A stretch of 24,855 nt of DNA from CAUVKI01 sp963552605 (GTDB lineage: Bacteria; Bacillota; Clostridia; Tissierellales; Peptoniphilaceae). Shown piece by piece: positions 1-7,488 of the stretch; position 1 is the first letter of the stretch; every line of letters starts with the position of its first letter. Location: NCBI GenBank assembly GCA_963552605.1, contig CAUVKI010000027.1:1-24855 (forward strand), written 5' to 3'. Position numbers and translations under genes: made by a program. The notes beneath the pieces were generated by a model. The model was not told the origin of the DNA, did not search any database, and worked only from the letters and a program-made list of their open reading frames with translations.

Positions 1-17
1 TGCGGTTTCTTTTTCAT
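1..17 (-). CDS. 5' end of a leftward gene cut by the window edge; possible Rpn-family paralogue
   Basis: An ATG on the minus strand at 17-15 opens a frame reading MKKKP before the window ends. It has a strong purine-rich ribosome binding site (GAGAGGGGGTAG) and an extended -10 box upstream, so it is very likely a real gene start. Five residues cannot identify a product. The only hint is the upstream region: from -10 to start codon it closely matches the upstream region of the Rpn-like nuclease gene that starts at 3316, which suggests, by inference only, a second copy of that family. Confidence 0.6.
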
Positions 18-22
18 TTCAC

Positions 23-46
23 TACCCCCTCTCAATTATTATATCA
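23..46 (-). promoter_or_regulatory. Extended -10 promoter and Shine-Dalgarno of the left-edge gene
   Basis: The minus strand reads TGATATAAT at 46-38, a TGnTATAAT extended -10 element, followed by the GGGGGTA ribosome binding site at 29-23, five bases before the ATG at 17. A -35 match is weak (TTGCGA at 19 bp spacing). The whole block resembles the one at 3318-3350. Confidence 0.6.
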
Positions 47-103
47 CACGAGTTTATCTTATTCGCAAATTTTATTTGAATCGAAAATAACTGTATGTAA
101 TTG

Positions 104-112
104 TGGTAAGAT
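104..112 (+). promoter_or_regulatory. Possible extended -10 promoter for the PhzF-like gene
   Basis: TGGTAAGAT fits the TGnTATAAT pattern with two mismatches and would start transcription about 22 bases before the ATG at 140. No convincing -35 box lies 16-18 bases upstream, so this is a weak call. An AGGAGGG ribosome binding site follows at about 129-135. Confidence 0.35.
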
Positions 113-139
113 AAGCTCAAAAAGTATTAGGAGGGAAAA

Positions 140-1024
140 ATGAAATTTAAGATTGTTGATGTGTACTCGACGGAAATTTTCGGAGGAAATCCTGCAGGAG
201 TCGTGATAATTCCCGAGGAAGATGATTTTCCCCAACACACAAGTATGCAAAAAACCGCAGCGGAACTTCGGTATAGTGAAACTGTCTTTATAAAAAAAAT
301 ATCCGACAAGTTTCAAACCGTCTACTTCACCCCTACAGATGAAGTGCCTTTGTGCGGTCATGCAACTATCGGAGCGTTCTATGCACTTCTTAGCGAAGGG
401 GTAATCAAAAAAAATCAAACTTATCTTTGCTCAACCAAGTGCGGAGAATTAAAAATCTATGTCGAATCCGAAAATATTTTTATGGATATGGCAAAGCCCG
501 AATTATTCGAAACCTTAGATGAAAGACAATCGGACGAACTATATGGAAGTTTTGCCGTTTCACGTGAAGGACAGGGGTTTATCTCGGGAAGTACCGAATA
601 TTTACTCCCGAGAATTGCGTATTCTGGACTTAAGGATATTATGCTTCCCGTGAAAGATGAAAAAGAACTATCAAAGTTAAGTCCTGATTTTTCTTTGATT
701 TCTGAAATCTCCAAACGCTATTCGGTTGTCGGAGTACATGCTTTCAGTGTGAATAATTCCGACGGATTTATTCACGCAAGAAACTTCGCACCTCTTGTCG
801 GGATTGATGAAGAAGCGGCAACCGGCACTTCAAACGGTGCTTTGACATTCTATCTCCACCAAAACGGCATAATAAAAGAATCTTCCTTGAATACGATAAT
901 TCAAGGCGAGAAGATGAACAGACCCTCAAAAATTTTCACCACAATACACACGGAAAAAGACTCCGTAAACATAAGAGTCGGAGGAAGTGCAGTTGTGCTT
1001 GCTTCGGGAGAGCTTTTCCTTTAG
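140..1024 (+). CDS. PhzF-family isomerase/epimerase-like protein
   Basis: A 294-residue protein of the PhzF/YddE family (diaminopimelate-epimerase fold, cytoplasmic). Visible family marks are the N-terminal VDVYSTEIFGGNPAGVV, the SET motif with the likely catalytic glutamate E47, the PLCGHATIGA motif near residue 75 and the DEEAATGTSNGA motif in the second half. Length is normal for the family. The ATG follows an AGGAGGG ribosome binding site at 6-7 bases. PhzF itself isomerises a phenazine precursor, but most homologues in Bacillota lie outside phenazine clusters and their substrates are unknown. No phenazine gene is present here, so no pathway is assigned. It is monocistronic and ends at a shared terminator with the convergent aminotransferase. 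Confidence 0.92.
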   Translation: MKFKIVDVYSTEIFGGNPAGVVIIPEEDDFPQHTSMQKTAAELRYSETVFIKKISDKFQTVYFTPTDEVPLCGHATIGAFYALLSEGVIKKNQTYLCSTKCGELKIYVESENIFMDMAKPELFETLDERQSDELYGSFAVSREGQGFISGSTEYLLPRIAYSGLKDIMLPVKDEKELSKLSPDFSLISEISKRYSVVGVHAFSVNNSDGFIHARNFAPLVGIDEEAATGTSNGALTFYLHQNGIIKESSLNTIIQGEKMNRPSKIFTTIHTEKDSVNIRVGGSAVVLASGELFL

Positions 1025-1030
1025 TTCTCA

Positions 1031-1064
1031 AAAAAAAAGACGAGTCGCATTTGACTCGTCTTTT
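1031..1064. terminator. Bidirectional rho-independent terminator
   Basis: A 12-bp perfect stem AAAAGACGAGTC / GACTCGTCTTTT (1035-1046 with 1053-1064) has a 6-base loop. An A run precedes it and a T run ends it, so it can stop both the rightward PhzF-like gene and the leftward aminotransferase whose stop codon is at 1068-1070. Confidence 0.9.
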
Positions 1065-1067
1065 CTA

Positions 1068-2243
1068 TTACACCATTTTCTTTAAAACTTTCGCCAATCT
1101 CTTTATGCCCTCGACGATTTTTTCCTCGCTCGAATTGGAATAATTCATCCTGAAAGTATTCTCGTGTCCGCCATTCGCAAAGAACGCTCCGCCCGGCACA
1201 TAAGCCACCTTTTCCTTAAGAGCTTCTTTTGCGACATCTCTCGCACTCAATTTCTCAGGAAGTTCCACCCATAGGAACAATCCTCCCTCGGGGTGAGTCC
1301 ACTTAATTTCTTTAGGAAATTCCTCTTCCATTGTCTTAAGCATTGCATCTCTTCTCTTTGCGTACATTTTGCTGACTGTTTTAATGTGTTCTTCGATATC
1401 CATATTGTCGAGAAGATCCGCAACCTCCATTTGAGAAATCGTGGAACTTTGTAAATCCGAACCCTGCTTGATGAGGTTAAACTTATTTATAACCTCGGGA
1501 GATGCACATACCCAACCCAATCTGAGTCCGGGAGCCAAAATTTTTGAGAAAGTACCAAGGAACATCACTCTTCCGTCCGTATCAAAACTTTGAATTGCCG
1601 GCTGAATCTCTCCCTCAAATCTCAATTCACCATAAGGGTTGTCCTCTAAAACCATAACATCATATTCCCTTGCAAGCTCCACCAATCTCTTTCTTCGATC
1701 CTTGGGAAGTGTTTTTCCGGTGGGATTTTGAAAGTCTGCAATGGCATAGATAAACTTTGCATCGGGATTTGCTTTGAGAGCTTCCTCAAGCTTGTCCATT
1801 CTCATTCCGTTCTCATCCGTTTCCACATCTACAAACTTCGGCTCATAGGGACGAAAAGCATTGATCGCTCCCAAATAGGTGGGAGCTTCGCATATAATCA
1901 CATCACCTTTGTCGATAAAAATTTTCGCCGTAAAATCCAAACCCTGCTGTGAACCGCTGGTGATTATGATATTATCCTCTGTCGCTTTCACTCCAAGCTT
2001 TACAAGTCTTTTTGTGATGTGCCCGCGAAGTTTGACATTACCCTCGGTCGTTGTATACTGCAACGCCACATCTCCCGAACTCTCAATAACTCGCTTTGCA
2101 GCTTCTTCAAAAGCTTTTACCGGAAACGACTCCTTCGCCGGCAAGCCGCCCGCAAACGAAATGATATCCGGCTTTTGCGTCAACGCAAGCAGCTCCCTAA
2201 TCTCAGATGCCTTGATATTGTCCATTCTCTTCGCTAATTTCAT
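1068..2243 (-). CDS. PLP-dependent class I/II aminotransferase (2-aminoadipate/aromatic type)
   Basis: A 391-residue fold-type I aminotransferase. The N-terminal region with FAGGLPAKESFP, the ITSGSQQGLDF cofactor-loop segment, NPTGKTLP, and GTFSKILAPGLRLGW carrying the probable PLP lysine K234 place it in the group that contains LysN-like 2-aminoadipate and broad aromatic or branched-chain transaminases. There is no N-terminal GntR domain, so it is an enzyme and not a MocR regulator. Substrate cannot be read from sequence. The ATG at 2243 follows an AAAGGAGGA ribosome binding site, and a good promoter lies about 50 bases upstream. It is a single-gene unit, with no neighbouring amino acid pathway genes. 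Confidence 0.93.
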   Translation of the reverse strand: MKLAKRMDNIKASEIRELLALTQKPDIISFAGGLPAKESFPVKAFEEAAKRVIESSGDVALQYTTTEGNVKLRGHITKRLVKLGVKATEDNIIITSGSQQGLDFTAKIFIDKGDVIICEAPTYLGAINAFRPYEPKFVDVETDENGMRMDKLEEALKANPDAKFIYAIADFQNPTGKTLPKDRRKRLVELAREYDVMVLEDNPYGELRFEGEIQPAIQSFDTDGRVMFLGTFSKILAPGLRLGWVCASPEVINKFNLIKQGSDLQSSTISQMEVADLLDNMDIEEHIKTVSKMYAKRRDAMLKTMEEEFPKEIKWTHPEGGLFLWVELPEKLSARDVAKEALKEKVAYVPGGAFFANGGHENTFRMNYSNSSEEKIVEGIKRLAKVLKKMV

Positions 2244-2289
2244 AATTTTCCTCCTTTATCTCATCACACTCTGCAACCTAACTGTGTAA

Positions 2290-2318
2290 ATCATAACACA
2301 AAGAAAAAAAGAATGCAA
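2290..2318 (-). promoter_or_regulatory. Sigma-A type promoter of the aminotransferase gene
   Basis: On the minus strand TTGCAT (2318-2313), a 17-bp spacer and TATGAT (2295-2290) give a near-consensus vegetative promoter. The predicted start is near 2283, leaving a leader of about 40 bases. Confidence 0.75.
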
Positions 2319-2370
2319 TAGTGTTGAAGTTATAATATGCTGCTCGTTTTTTTAATTATTTTTCCAATAC

Positions 2371-2394
2371 AAAAAAAACAGCCGCGCTCGGCTG
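2371..2394 (-). terminator. Terminator of the Rpn-like gene
   Basis: Directly after the stop at 2402-2404, the minus strand folds CAGCCG / CGGCTG with a 4-base loop (2394-2379), followed by a U8 run at 2378-2371. Confidence 0.88.
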
Positions 2395-2401
2395 CTCTCT
2401 T

Positions 2402-3316
2402 TTAGAATGAAGCTTTTAATTTCATTATCTTTTCTCTGGAAAGCCCTGTGGCTTTTTCTGCATCTTCAACAGAAAATCCCATCTTCAGTAAATTCATCGC
2501 CGATTGAAAGAAACCTTCTTCTCTACCTTCCTCTCTTCCCTCTTCTCTTCCTTTTTCAATTCCTTGCTGAATGCCTTTTTCAATTCCCTCTTCAATGCCT
2601 CTTTTCTCAAGTCTTTCAGCTAAGATTTTCATTTCTTCCGTTACAAATTCCATAACTTCCTCATCCTCCTCTTCATTAGGGTTCTTTATGAGTCTTACGG
2701 TTTCTCTAAAGACTTCATTCTTTATCTTTTCGTAATCCCTTATCAGGAAATCTTCCACAAGATCTTTAACTTCTCCCTCTTCCTTGGTGGATACATTTAC
2801 AAAAATTATGGTCTGTCGGTCTTGGAAAACTTCGTTGGTTTCCCTGAACATTCGATTGATTGTGTAGACCGATTGTCCTTTCCCGAACGGATCCTTCTCC
2901 ATTATAAAGATGGTGTAGAATTCGTGTATGTCTTTGAACTCAGTACCCTTCTTTATTAAGTTGGCGTCAGATACGGAGCAGATGTGCCTTGCCCTTAAGG
3001 GAAGCCATTCATCTGATGCTCTCTGTATTTCTATCACTATGCGCTTTCCGTCCTCGGTTGTCGCCAATACATCTACTATTGCAGATCTCCCCTCGGCATT
3101 ATCCATATTATACTGAGTTAGACTTTCTATCACCTTTATTTGTTTTTTCAGAATGGTGTTTACCAAAATCTCAACACATCTCGGATTTTTAAAAACCCAT
3201 CTTGCGAGCATATCGTCCATAATTCTTAGAGTCAAAATAAATTTTTTCCCTATCTCCGCCAGAGTAACATTCGCAAATCCAAGCGATTTGAGATCTATAT
3301 CTTTGTTCTTTCCCAT
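2402..3316 (-). CDS. Rpn-family (PD-(D/E)XK nuclease) putative transposase/recombination-promoting protein
   Basis: A 304-residue protein matching the Rpn / PDDEXK family that is often annotated as a transposase. The fold is visible in a conserved D82 in IVDVLATTEDG, followed by IVIEIQ with E96 and Q98, the family's variant of the (D/E)XK motif. The downstream segment LPLRARHICSVSDANL is also typical. Residues 241-268 are seven tetrapeptide repeats (IEEG, IEKG, IQQG, IEKG, REEG three times), then a short helical tail, as in many homologues. Known relatives are DNA endonucleases that raise RecA-independent recombination. They spread in multiple copies per genome without terminal inverted repeats, and none are seen here. 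It has its own promoter, ribosome binding site (GAGGAGG) and terminator. Confidence 0.88.
   Translation of the reverse strand: MGKNKDIDLKSLGFANVTLAEIGKKFILTLRIMDDMLARWVFKNPRCVEILVNTILKKQIKVIESLTQYNMDNAEGRSAIVDVLATTEDGKRIVIEIQRASDEWLPLRARHICSVSDANLIKKGTEFKDIHEFYTIFIMEKDPFGKGQSVYTINRMFRETNEVFQDRQTIIFVNVSTKEEGEVKDLVEDFLIRDYEKIKNEVFRETVRLIKNPNEEEDEEVMEFVTEEMKILAERLEKRGIEEGIEKGIQQGIEKGREEGREEGREEGFFQSAMNLLKMGFSVEDAEKATGLSREKIMKLKASF
2513..2596 (-). repeat. Seven in-frame 12-bp units in the Rpn-like gene
   Basis: The segment codes for seven successive x-E/Q-x-Gly tetrapeptides (residues 241-268). The three REEG units closest to the C-terminus are almost identical in DNA, so the copy number could change by slippage without breaking the frame. 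Confidence 0.75.
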
Positions 3317-3338
3317 ATCGACTACGCCTCCTCAACTT

Positions 3339-3368
3339 ATTATACCACACGGCTCATTTTTATTTCAA
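3339..3368 (-). promoter_or_regulatory. Promoter of the Rpn-like gene
   Basis: On the minus strand TTGAAA (3368-3363), an 18-bp spacer and TATAAT (3344-3339), with TGG immediately before the hexamer giving an extended -10. A GAGGAGG ribosome binding site follows before the ATG at 3316. Confidence 0.72.
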
Positions 3369-3427
3369 AAATCTTGCTCAAACAACTACATGCCATATGA
3401 ATTTTTGAAAGAGGCTTATTGTTTTTC

Positions 3428-3456
3428 TTGATTGCATAAAAATTTCGTGATAAACT
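3428..3456 (+). promoter_or_regulatory. Possible promoter of the rightward wall/division cluster
   Basis: TTGATT, a 17-bp spacer and TAAACT are correctly spaced but imperfect. Transcription would begin near 3463, only a few bases before the ATG at 3466, which would make the message almost leaderless. This is consistent with the lack of a Shine-Dalgarno there. Confidence 0.35.
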
Positions 3457-3465
3457 TGAAACGAT

Positions 3466-3846
3466 ATGAAGAAATTTAATTTAACCGGAGGAGATTTTGC
3501 GGTAATTTTTTTGGCGTTGTTGATTGGGATCGTTCCGATTATTTTTCTTAATCGCTCCGAAAACTCCGACGCCGTTGTGATAAGAATTGACGGCGAAGAA
3601 AAAGCGAGAATTTCTCTCAGGGGTGATAAGGACGGAAAGTATTTTTTCCAATCAGGGTTCGGTCTTAATGTGATAGAAGTTGATGACGGTTCGGTCAGGG
3701 TTGTGGAGGCGAGCTGTCCCGACAAGCTGGACATCAAACAGGGTGCCATAAGCAAGGTCGGAGAGAAGCTGATTTGTCTCCCCAATCATTTTGTGGCGGA
3801 GATTGTAAGCGGAAAAAAAAATGACATAGACGGGGTGAGCCGATGA
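3466..3846 (+). CDS. NusG domain II-containing membrane-anchored protein
   Basis: A 126-residue protein with one N-terminal membrane segment (about residues 10-28) and an extracytoplasmic NusG_II domain. The family signature is visible as ASCPDKLDIKQGAISKVGEKLICLPNHFV. Family members usually carry a second cysteine soon after CPDK. Here that position is Asp, so only the CPDK and ICLPN cysteines remain. It is not a NusG transcription factor. It overlaps the following Gx-type gene by ATGA, a pairing common in Clostridia and linked to redox or flavin-related membrane systems (as I recall, EetA/EetB of Listeria are related). No clear ribosome binding site precedes the ATG. A GGAGGAG lies inside the gene, but no plausible start codon follows it in frame. 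Confidence 0.8.
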   Translation: MKKFNLTGGDFAVIFLALLIGIVPIIFLNRSENSDAVVIRIDGEEKARISLRGDKDGKYFFQSGFGLNVIEVDDGSVRVVEASCPDKLDIKQGAISKVGEKLICLPNHFVAEIVSGKKNDIDGVSR

Positions 3847-4355
3847 CTAAGACCGAAAAAATGGCAAAGCTTTCAGTTTTTACCGCACTCTCTCTGGTGC
3901 TTTCTTTTGTGGAAACTTTAATCCCCGCTCCCATGCCCCTTCCGGGACTCAAGATCGGGCTTTCAAATGCGGGCATATTGGTCTCTATGAGTGTTTTCGG
4001 ATTTAAAGAAGGGTTGATTGTGGGTGTAATTAAGAGCCTGATGTCGGGGCTTTTTTTCGGGCGAGTGAGTGCAATCTTATATAGTCTTCCTGCGACAATT
4101 GCAAGTGCACTTGTTATGGGAGTCGGAATTTTTGTTGTGAACGGAAAAAAACGGCTGCTTAGTGAAGTGGGAGTGAGCGTTATGGGGTCATGCGCCTTTA
4201 ATGCGGTTCAACTTAAAATAGCGTCAGTCTTAGTATCCGACAAGTCGATTTTTTCCATATTGCCGTATTTTCAACTGCTAAGTGTTTTTACAGGCGTCTT
4301 CATAGGTGCGGCGAGCGGTTTTTTAATCAACAGAGTAAAAAAGGAGGAGCTATGA
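3843..4355 (+). CDS. Gx transporter family membrane protein (heptaprenyl diphosphate synthase component I-like)
   Basis: A 170-residue, strongly hydrophobic protein with about five membrane segments. Typical features are the SLVLSFVETLIPAPMPLPGLKIG-type opening, the LSNAG motif and the glycine-rich FGFKEGLIVGVIKSL segment. Databases label this family heptaprenyl diphosphate synthase component I, but it has no prenyltransferase aspartate motifs and resembles a small-molecule transporter. It starts within the ATGA stop-start overlap of the NusG-II gene and ends in another ATGA overlap with maf, so translation is probably coupled. The substrate is unknown. Confidence 0.85.
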   Translation: MTKTEKMAKLSVFTALSLVLSFVETLIPAPMPLPGLKIGLSNAGILVSMSVFGFKEGLIVGVIKSLMSGLFFGRVSAILYSLPATIASALVMGVGIFVVNGKKRLLSEVGVSVMGSCAFNAVQLKIASVLVSDKSIFSILPYFQLLSVFTGVFIGAASGFLINRVKKEEL

Positions 4356-4903
4356 TAGTGCTTGCGTCCGCATCTCCCAGAAGAAGGGAACTTCTTATGC
4401 GAGAGGGGATAAATTTCACGGTGGACATCGGCAATACGGAAGAAAAATTCTCCTCGGTTTCTCCCGAGGTTATGGCTATGAGTTTTGCCTTTGAGAAGGC
4501 TTTTTCTTCCGCAAAGAGAAATCCCAAGGCACTGGTGCTGGGCGCGGACACCGTGGTCGCGGTTGGAGACAGGATTTTGGGAAAACCTGAAAACAAAGAA
4601 CAGGCAAGGGAGTTTCTCAATCTCCTTTCGGGGAGAGAACACAGAGTGATTACGGGTTTTTCCTTGATTTCACTTGATGATGATTTTAAGATTATTGATT
4701 ACGACGAGACTTTTCTTAAGTTCAAAAAACTCAAGGAAAGCGACATAGAAGAATATATCTCGACAAAAGAACCCTACGACAAAGCCGGAGGGTACGGTAT
4801 CCAAGGGGAGGCCGACAAGTTTTTGGAGTATATCGAAGGTTCTTTCGATAATGTTGTGGGACTCCCCGTAGATAAAATTATCAGGTACTTAAGAGAATTA
4901 TGA
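4352..4903 (+). CDS. maf: Maf-family nucleoside triphosphate pyrophosphatase
   Basis: A 183-residue cytoplasmic enzyme of the Maf/HAM1-like group, which hydrolyses non-canonical or canonical pyrimidine NTPs (typically dTTP/UTP) to NMP and diphosphate. The N-terminal substrate loop SASPRRRELL (residues 6-15), GADTVV with D66, the KPENKEQAREFLNLLSG segment and the later GGYGIQGEA motif are all present, and the length is normal. It has an ATGA overlap on both sides, with a good GGAGG ribosome binding site just before its start. Maf next to radC and mreB is the conserved Bacillota arrangement, historically tied to septum inhibition on overexpression. Confidence 0.95.
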   Translation: MIVLASASPRRRELLMREGINFTVDIGNTEEKFSSVSPEVMAMSFAFEKAFSSAKRNPKALVLGADTVVAVGDRILGKPENKEQAREFLNLLSGREHRVITGFSLISLDDDFKIIDYDETFLKFKKLKESDIEEYISTKEPYDKAGGYGIQGEADKFLEYIEGSFDNVVGLPVDKIIRYLREL

Positions 4904-5607
4904 CCAAGGAAGAAAAGACCTGTTTTATTTTTGATATGCCCAAAGCGGAACGCCCAAGAGAGAAACTTGAAAAATATGGAGCGGCTTTGCTCTCCGACGA
5001 AGAACTGATGGCAATACTTATAAGAAACGGCACCGCTTCAAAGAGTGCCTTGGAGCTTGGAGCATCTCTCCTAAGAGAACAGGGCGGACTTTTGGGACTT
5101 GCGAGAGCGGAACTTTCGGATTTTATGAAAGTGAAAGGGGTAGGACTTGCAAAAGCCTGCCAGATAATGGCGGCTCTCGAACTGGGAAAGAGGGTTATGA
5201 GAAAAAATGCCGAGGAAAGGATTTCTCTGGACTCTCCGGAAACAGTTTATGAATTTATACTCCCTGATGTGAAATTTTTGAAACAGGAGGTTTTTTACGC
5301 TCTCCTCTTAGACATCAGGTGCGGATTGATTGCAAAAGTCGAGATTTCCCGAGGAGCTTTGGGAAAGACCTCGGTGGATCCGAAGATGATATACGAAGCG
5401 GCATTGAGAAAAAATGCTTCGTCCGTAGTATTGGTACATAATCACCCGTCGGGAGATCCTTCTCCATCAGAACCCGATATTTCCTTTACGGAGCACTTGG
5501 TAAAAGGAGCGAGGCTTTTGGGACTTAGGATAGTTGATCATGTGATAATCGGAGAGGGTAAATTTTTCAGTCTTAAGAGAAAAAAACTTATGAATTTTGA
5601 TGAATGA
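4900..5607 (+). CDS. radC: RadC family JAB/MPN domain protein
   Basis: A 235-residue UPF0758 protein. Residues 15-100 form the helix-hairpin-helix part (MKVKGVGLAKACQI), and residues 110-235 form the JAB domain with its metal motif H180-x-H182 and D193 in HNHPSGDPSPSEPD. It is a full-length, intact metalloprotease-like fold. Its old link to DNA repair is not supported in general, and the true activity is uncertain. It overlaps maf by ATGA and ends in TGA inside the GAGGGG that serves as the mreB ribosome binding site. Confidence 0.93.
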   Translation: MTKEEKTCFIFDMPKAERPREKLEKYGAALLSDEELMAILIRNGTASKSALELGASLLREQGGLLGLARAELSDFMKVKGVGLAKACQIMAALELGKRVMRKNAEERISLDSPETVYEFILPDVKFLKQEVFYALLLDIRCGLIAKVEISRGALGKTSVDPKMIYEAALRKNASSVVLVHNHPSGDPSPSEPDISFTEHLVKGARLLGLRIVDHVIIGEGKFFSLKRKKLMNFDE

Positions 5608-5611
5608 GGGG
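5606..5611 (+). promoter_or_regulatory. Ribosome binding site that fixes the mreB start
   Basis: GAGGGG lies 7 bases before the ATG at 5619. An upstream in-frame ATG at 5604 overlaps the radC stop and has no ribosome binding site of its own, and starting there would add MRGSV to a protein family that normally begins MGxF. Confidence 0.75.
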
Positions 5612-5618
5612 TAGTGTA

Positions 5619-6635
5619 ATGGGATTATTTTCCGGAATTACCAAGGATATGGGAATAGATTTGGGAACGGCAAACACCTTGGTGTTTGTTAAAGGAAAAG
5701 GTGTAGTGTTGAGAGAACCTTCCGTGGTCGCACTTAATTCCGAGAATAAGAATGTGCTTGCCGTGGGAGAGGAAGCAAAAAAGATGATCGGAAGAACGCC
5801 CGGATACATAGTTGCGGTGCGTCCGTTAAGGGAAGGCGTGATTGCGGATTTTGATATTACGAAGAATATGCTCAAATACTTTATAGAAAAAGCCGTAAAC
5901 GGAAAATCGGGACTTTTCGGATTTAAACCTCGTGTGGTGATATGTGTGCCTAGCGGAGTAACCGAAGTGGAGAAAAAAGCCGTGGAGGACGCCACAATAA
6001 ATTCCGGAGCGAGGGAAGCATATCTTATAGAAGAGCCGATGGCGGCGGCAATAGGTTCGGGACTTGATGTTCAACGACCTGCAGGGAATATGGTTGTCGA
6101 TGTCGGGGGAGGAACCACTGAAGTTGCAGTGATTGCACTTGGAGGAATTGTGACCAGCAAGAGCCTCAGAATAGGGGGAGATGCGCTCGACCAGTCGGTT
6201 ATAAATTATGTAAAGAAAGAATATAACCTGCTTGTGGGAGATATGACCGCCGAAAGATTAAAGATAGAAATAGGCACGGCAATCAAAGATCCGAGTTTGG
6301 GTTCGGTTGAGATAAAGGGCAGGGATTTGGTATCCGGTCTTCCAAAGACCATTGAAATTTCCTCCGAGGACGCTTTCTATGCCCTAAGGGAAAATGTATC
6401 GTCAATAATTGAAACAATCAAACAAACCCTTGAAAAGACCCCGCCTGAACTTGCAGCGGACGTGATAGAGCAAGGAATTTACCTGACAGGCGGAGGAGCG
6501 GGGCTTAACAATTTCGATAAACTGATTTCAGAAGAAACCGGCATAAGGGTTACAATTGCAGAAAACCCGCTTGACTGCGTGGCAAACGGTGCCGGAAGGG
6601 TACTTGACAACCTGAATGCTTTGAAAAATCGATAA
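5619..6635 (+). CDS. mreB: Rod shape-determining actin homologue MreB
   Basis: A 338-residue bacterial actin that forms membrane-bound filaments and guides the elongasome. The phosphate-1 loop GIDLGTAN is at residues 12-19, followed by VVCVPSGVT-type residues, EEPMAAAIG, the phosphate-2 loop VVDVGGGTTE and the adenosine motif LTGGGAGL. The short N-terminal MGLFSG is typical for Gram-positive MreB. The start at 5619 is preferred over 5604 because of the GAGGGG placement. It heads the mreB-mreC-mreD-PBP2 group, and its presence implies a rod-shaped cell. Confidence 0.97.
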   Translation: MGLFSGITKDMGIDLGTANTLVFVKGKGVVLREPSVVALNSENKNVLAVGEEAKKMIGRTPGYIVAVRPLREGVIADFDITKNMLKYFIEKAVNGKSGLFGFKPRVVICVPSGVTEVEKKAVEDATINSGAREAYLIEEPMAAAIGSGLDVQRPAGNMVVDVGGGTTEVAVIALGGIVTSKSLRIGGDALDQSVINYVKKEYNLLVGDMTAERLKIEIGTAIKDPSLGSVEIKGRDLVSGLPKTIEISSEDAFYALRENVSSIIETIKQTLEKTPPELAADVIEQGIYLTGGGAGLNNFDKLISEETGIRVTIAENPLDCVANGAGRVLDNLNALKNR

Positions 6636-6639
6636 GGCG

Positions 6640-7476
6640 ATGGATTTTTTTAAAAGACACGGCAAAAAAATTTTTTTTGTCCTGACGATTATTGTGCTCC
6701 TTATGCTTATAGGTTTCACACTGCAAAGACATGGGGGAATGTCCAAGGTAGAAAATGCGGTCGGGAGATTTCTCGCTCCCGGAAATAAACTCTTCTCAAA
6801 TATGGGGATCGCGATAGGGAAAACTTTCGGAAAAATCTCGTGCTATTTTTCCTTAGATAACGAAAATGCCGAACTTAAAGCGGAGCTTGCAAAACTTAGA
6901 GAGGAAAATTTACGCCTTGAAAGAATAGTTGCGGCAAGTGATATCCTTACCAAAGAAGCAAAGCTCCTTGAGAGGACGGAGCATAAACTCAAAGAAGCAA
7001 GCATAATAGGCAAGGAGAGCGAGTCAAGATATTATTCATTCACGATAGATAAAGGCTCAAAAGACGGGATAAAGATAAATCAAACCGTAATATCAGCTAT
7101 AAAGACCGACTCCTATGTCATAAAAGAAGGACTTGTGGGAAGGGTGATTGATGCGGGGGACACTTGGGCAAAGGTTGAGGCGATTTTGGATTTAAACAAC
7201 AGCGTTTCTTTCAAACTTACACGCACTTTGGACGGGGGCGTGCTCACGGGAAGAGAAGACGGAAAACTTTCAGGATATATGTTTGATGAAACAACAGATC
7301 CCAAAAAGGGAGATAATTGCGTTACGAGCGGACTGGGAGGAATATATCCCAGTGGAATATTCATAGGTAAGATTGAGGAGGTTGAAATGAGTACGGACGC
7401 ACTTTCAAAACTTATAATCGTAAACCCCTCAGTGGATTTTATCAAACTCGACCGATGTTTCGTTATTTTGGATTAG
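6640..7476 (+). CDS. mreC: Rod shape-determining protein MreC
   Basis: A 278-residue elongasome scaffold. It has a short cytoplasmic N-terminus, one membrane helix (about residues 10-28), a coiled coil (about 68-120, with regular leucines in ENAELKAELAKLREEN) and a C-terminal beta domain containing the family landmarks GLVGRVID and VTSGLGGIYPSGIFIG. It links MreB filaments to periplasm-side wall enzymes and PBP2. It begins 4 bases after the mreB stop, with AAGG of the stop region as a weak ribosome binding site, so coupling to mreB is likely. Confidence 0.95.
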   Translation: MDFFKRHGKKIFFVLTIIVLLMLIGFTLQRHGGMSKVENAVGRFLAPGNKLFSNMGIAIGKTFGKISCYFSLDNENAELKAELAKLREENLRLERIVAASDILTKEAKLLERTEHKLKEASIIGKESESRYYSFTIDKGSKDGIKINQTVISAIKTDSYVIKEGLVGRVIDAGDTWAKVEAILDLNNSVSFKLTRTLDGGVLTGREDGKLSGYMFDETTDPKKGDNCVTSGLGGIYPSGIFIGKIEEVEMSTDALSKLIIVNPSVDFIKLDRCFVILD

Positions 7477-7488
7477 GGATCTTGGTTT

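Noticed and set aside
140..1024. Phenazine biosynthesis gene cluster
   Set aside because: Only a PhzF-family protein is present; no other phenazine genes are nearby and the family is broad.
2402..3316. Insertion sequence
   Set aside because: The Rpn-like protein is often labelled transposase, but no terminal inverted repeats or target duplications are visible around it.
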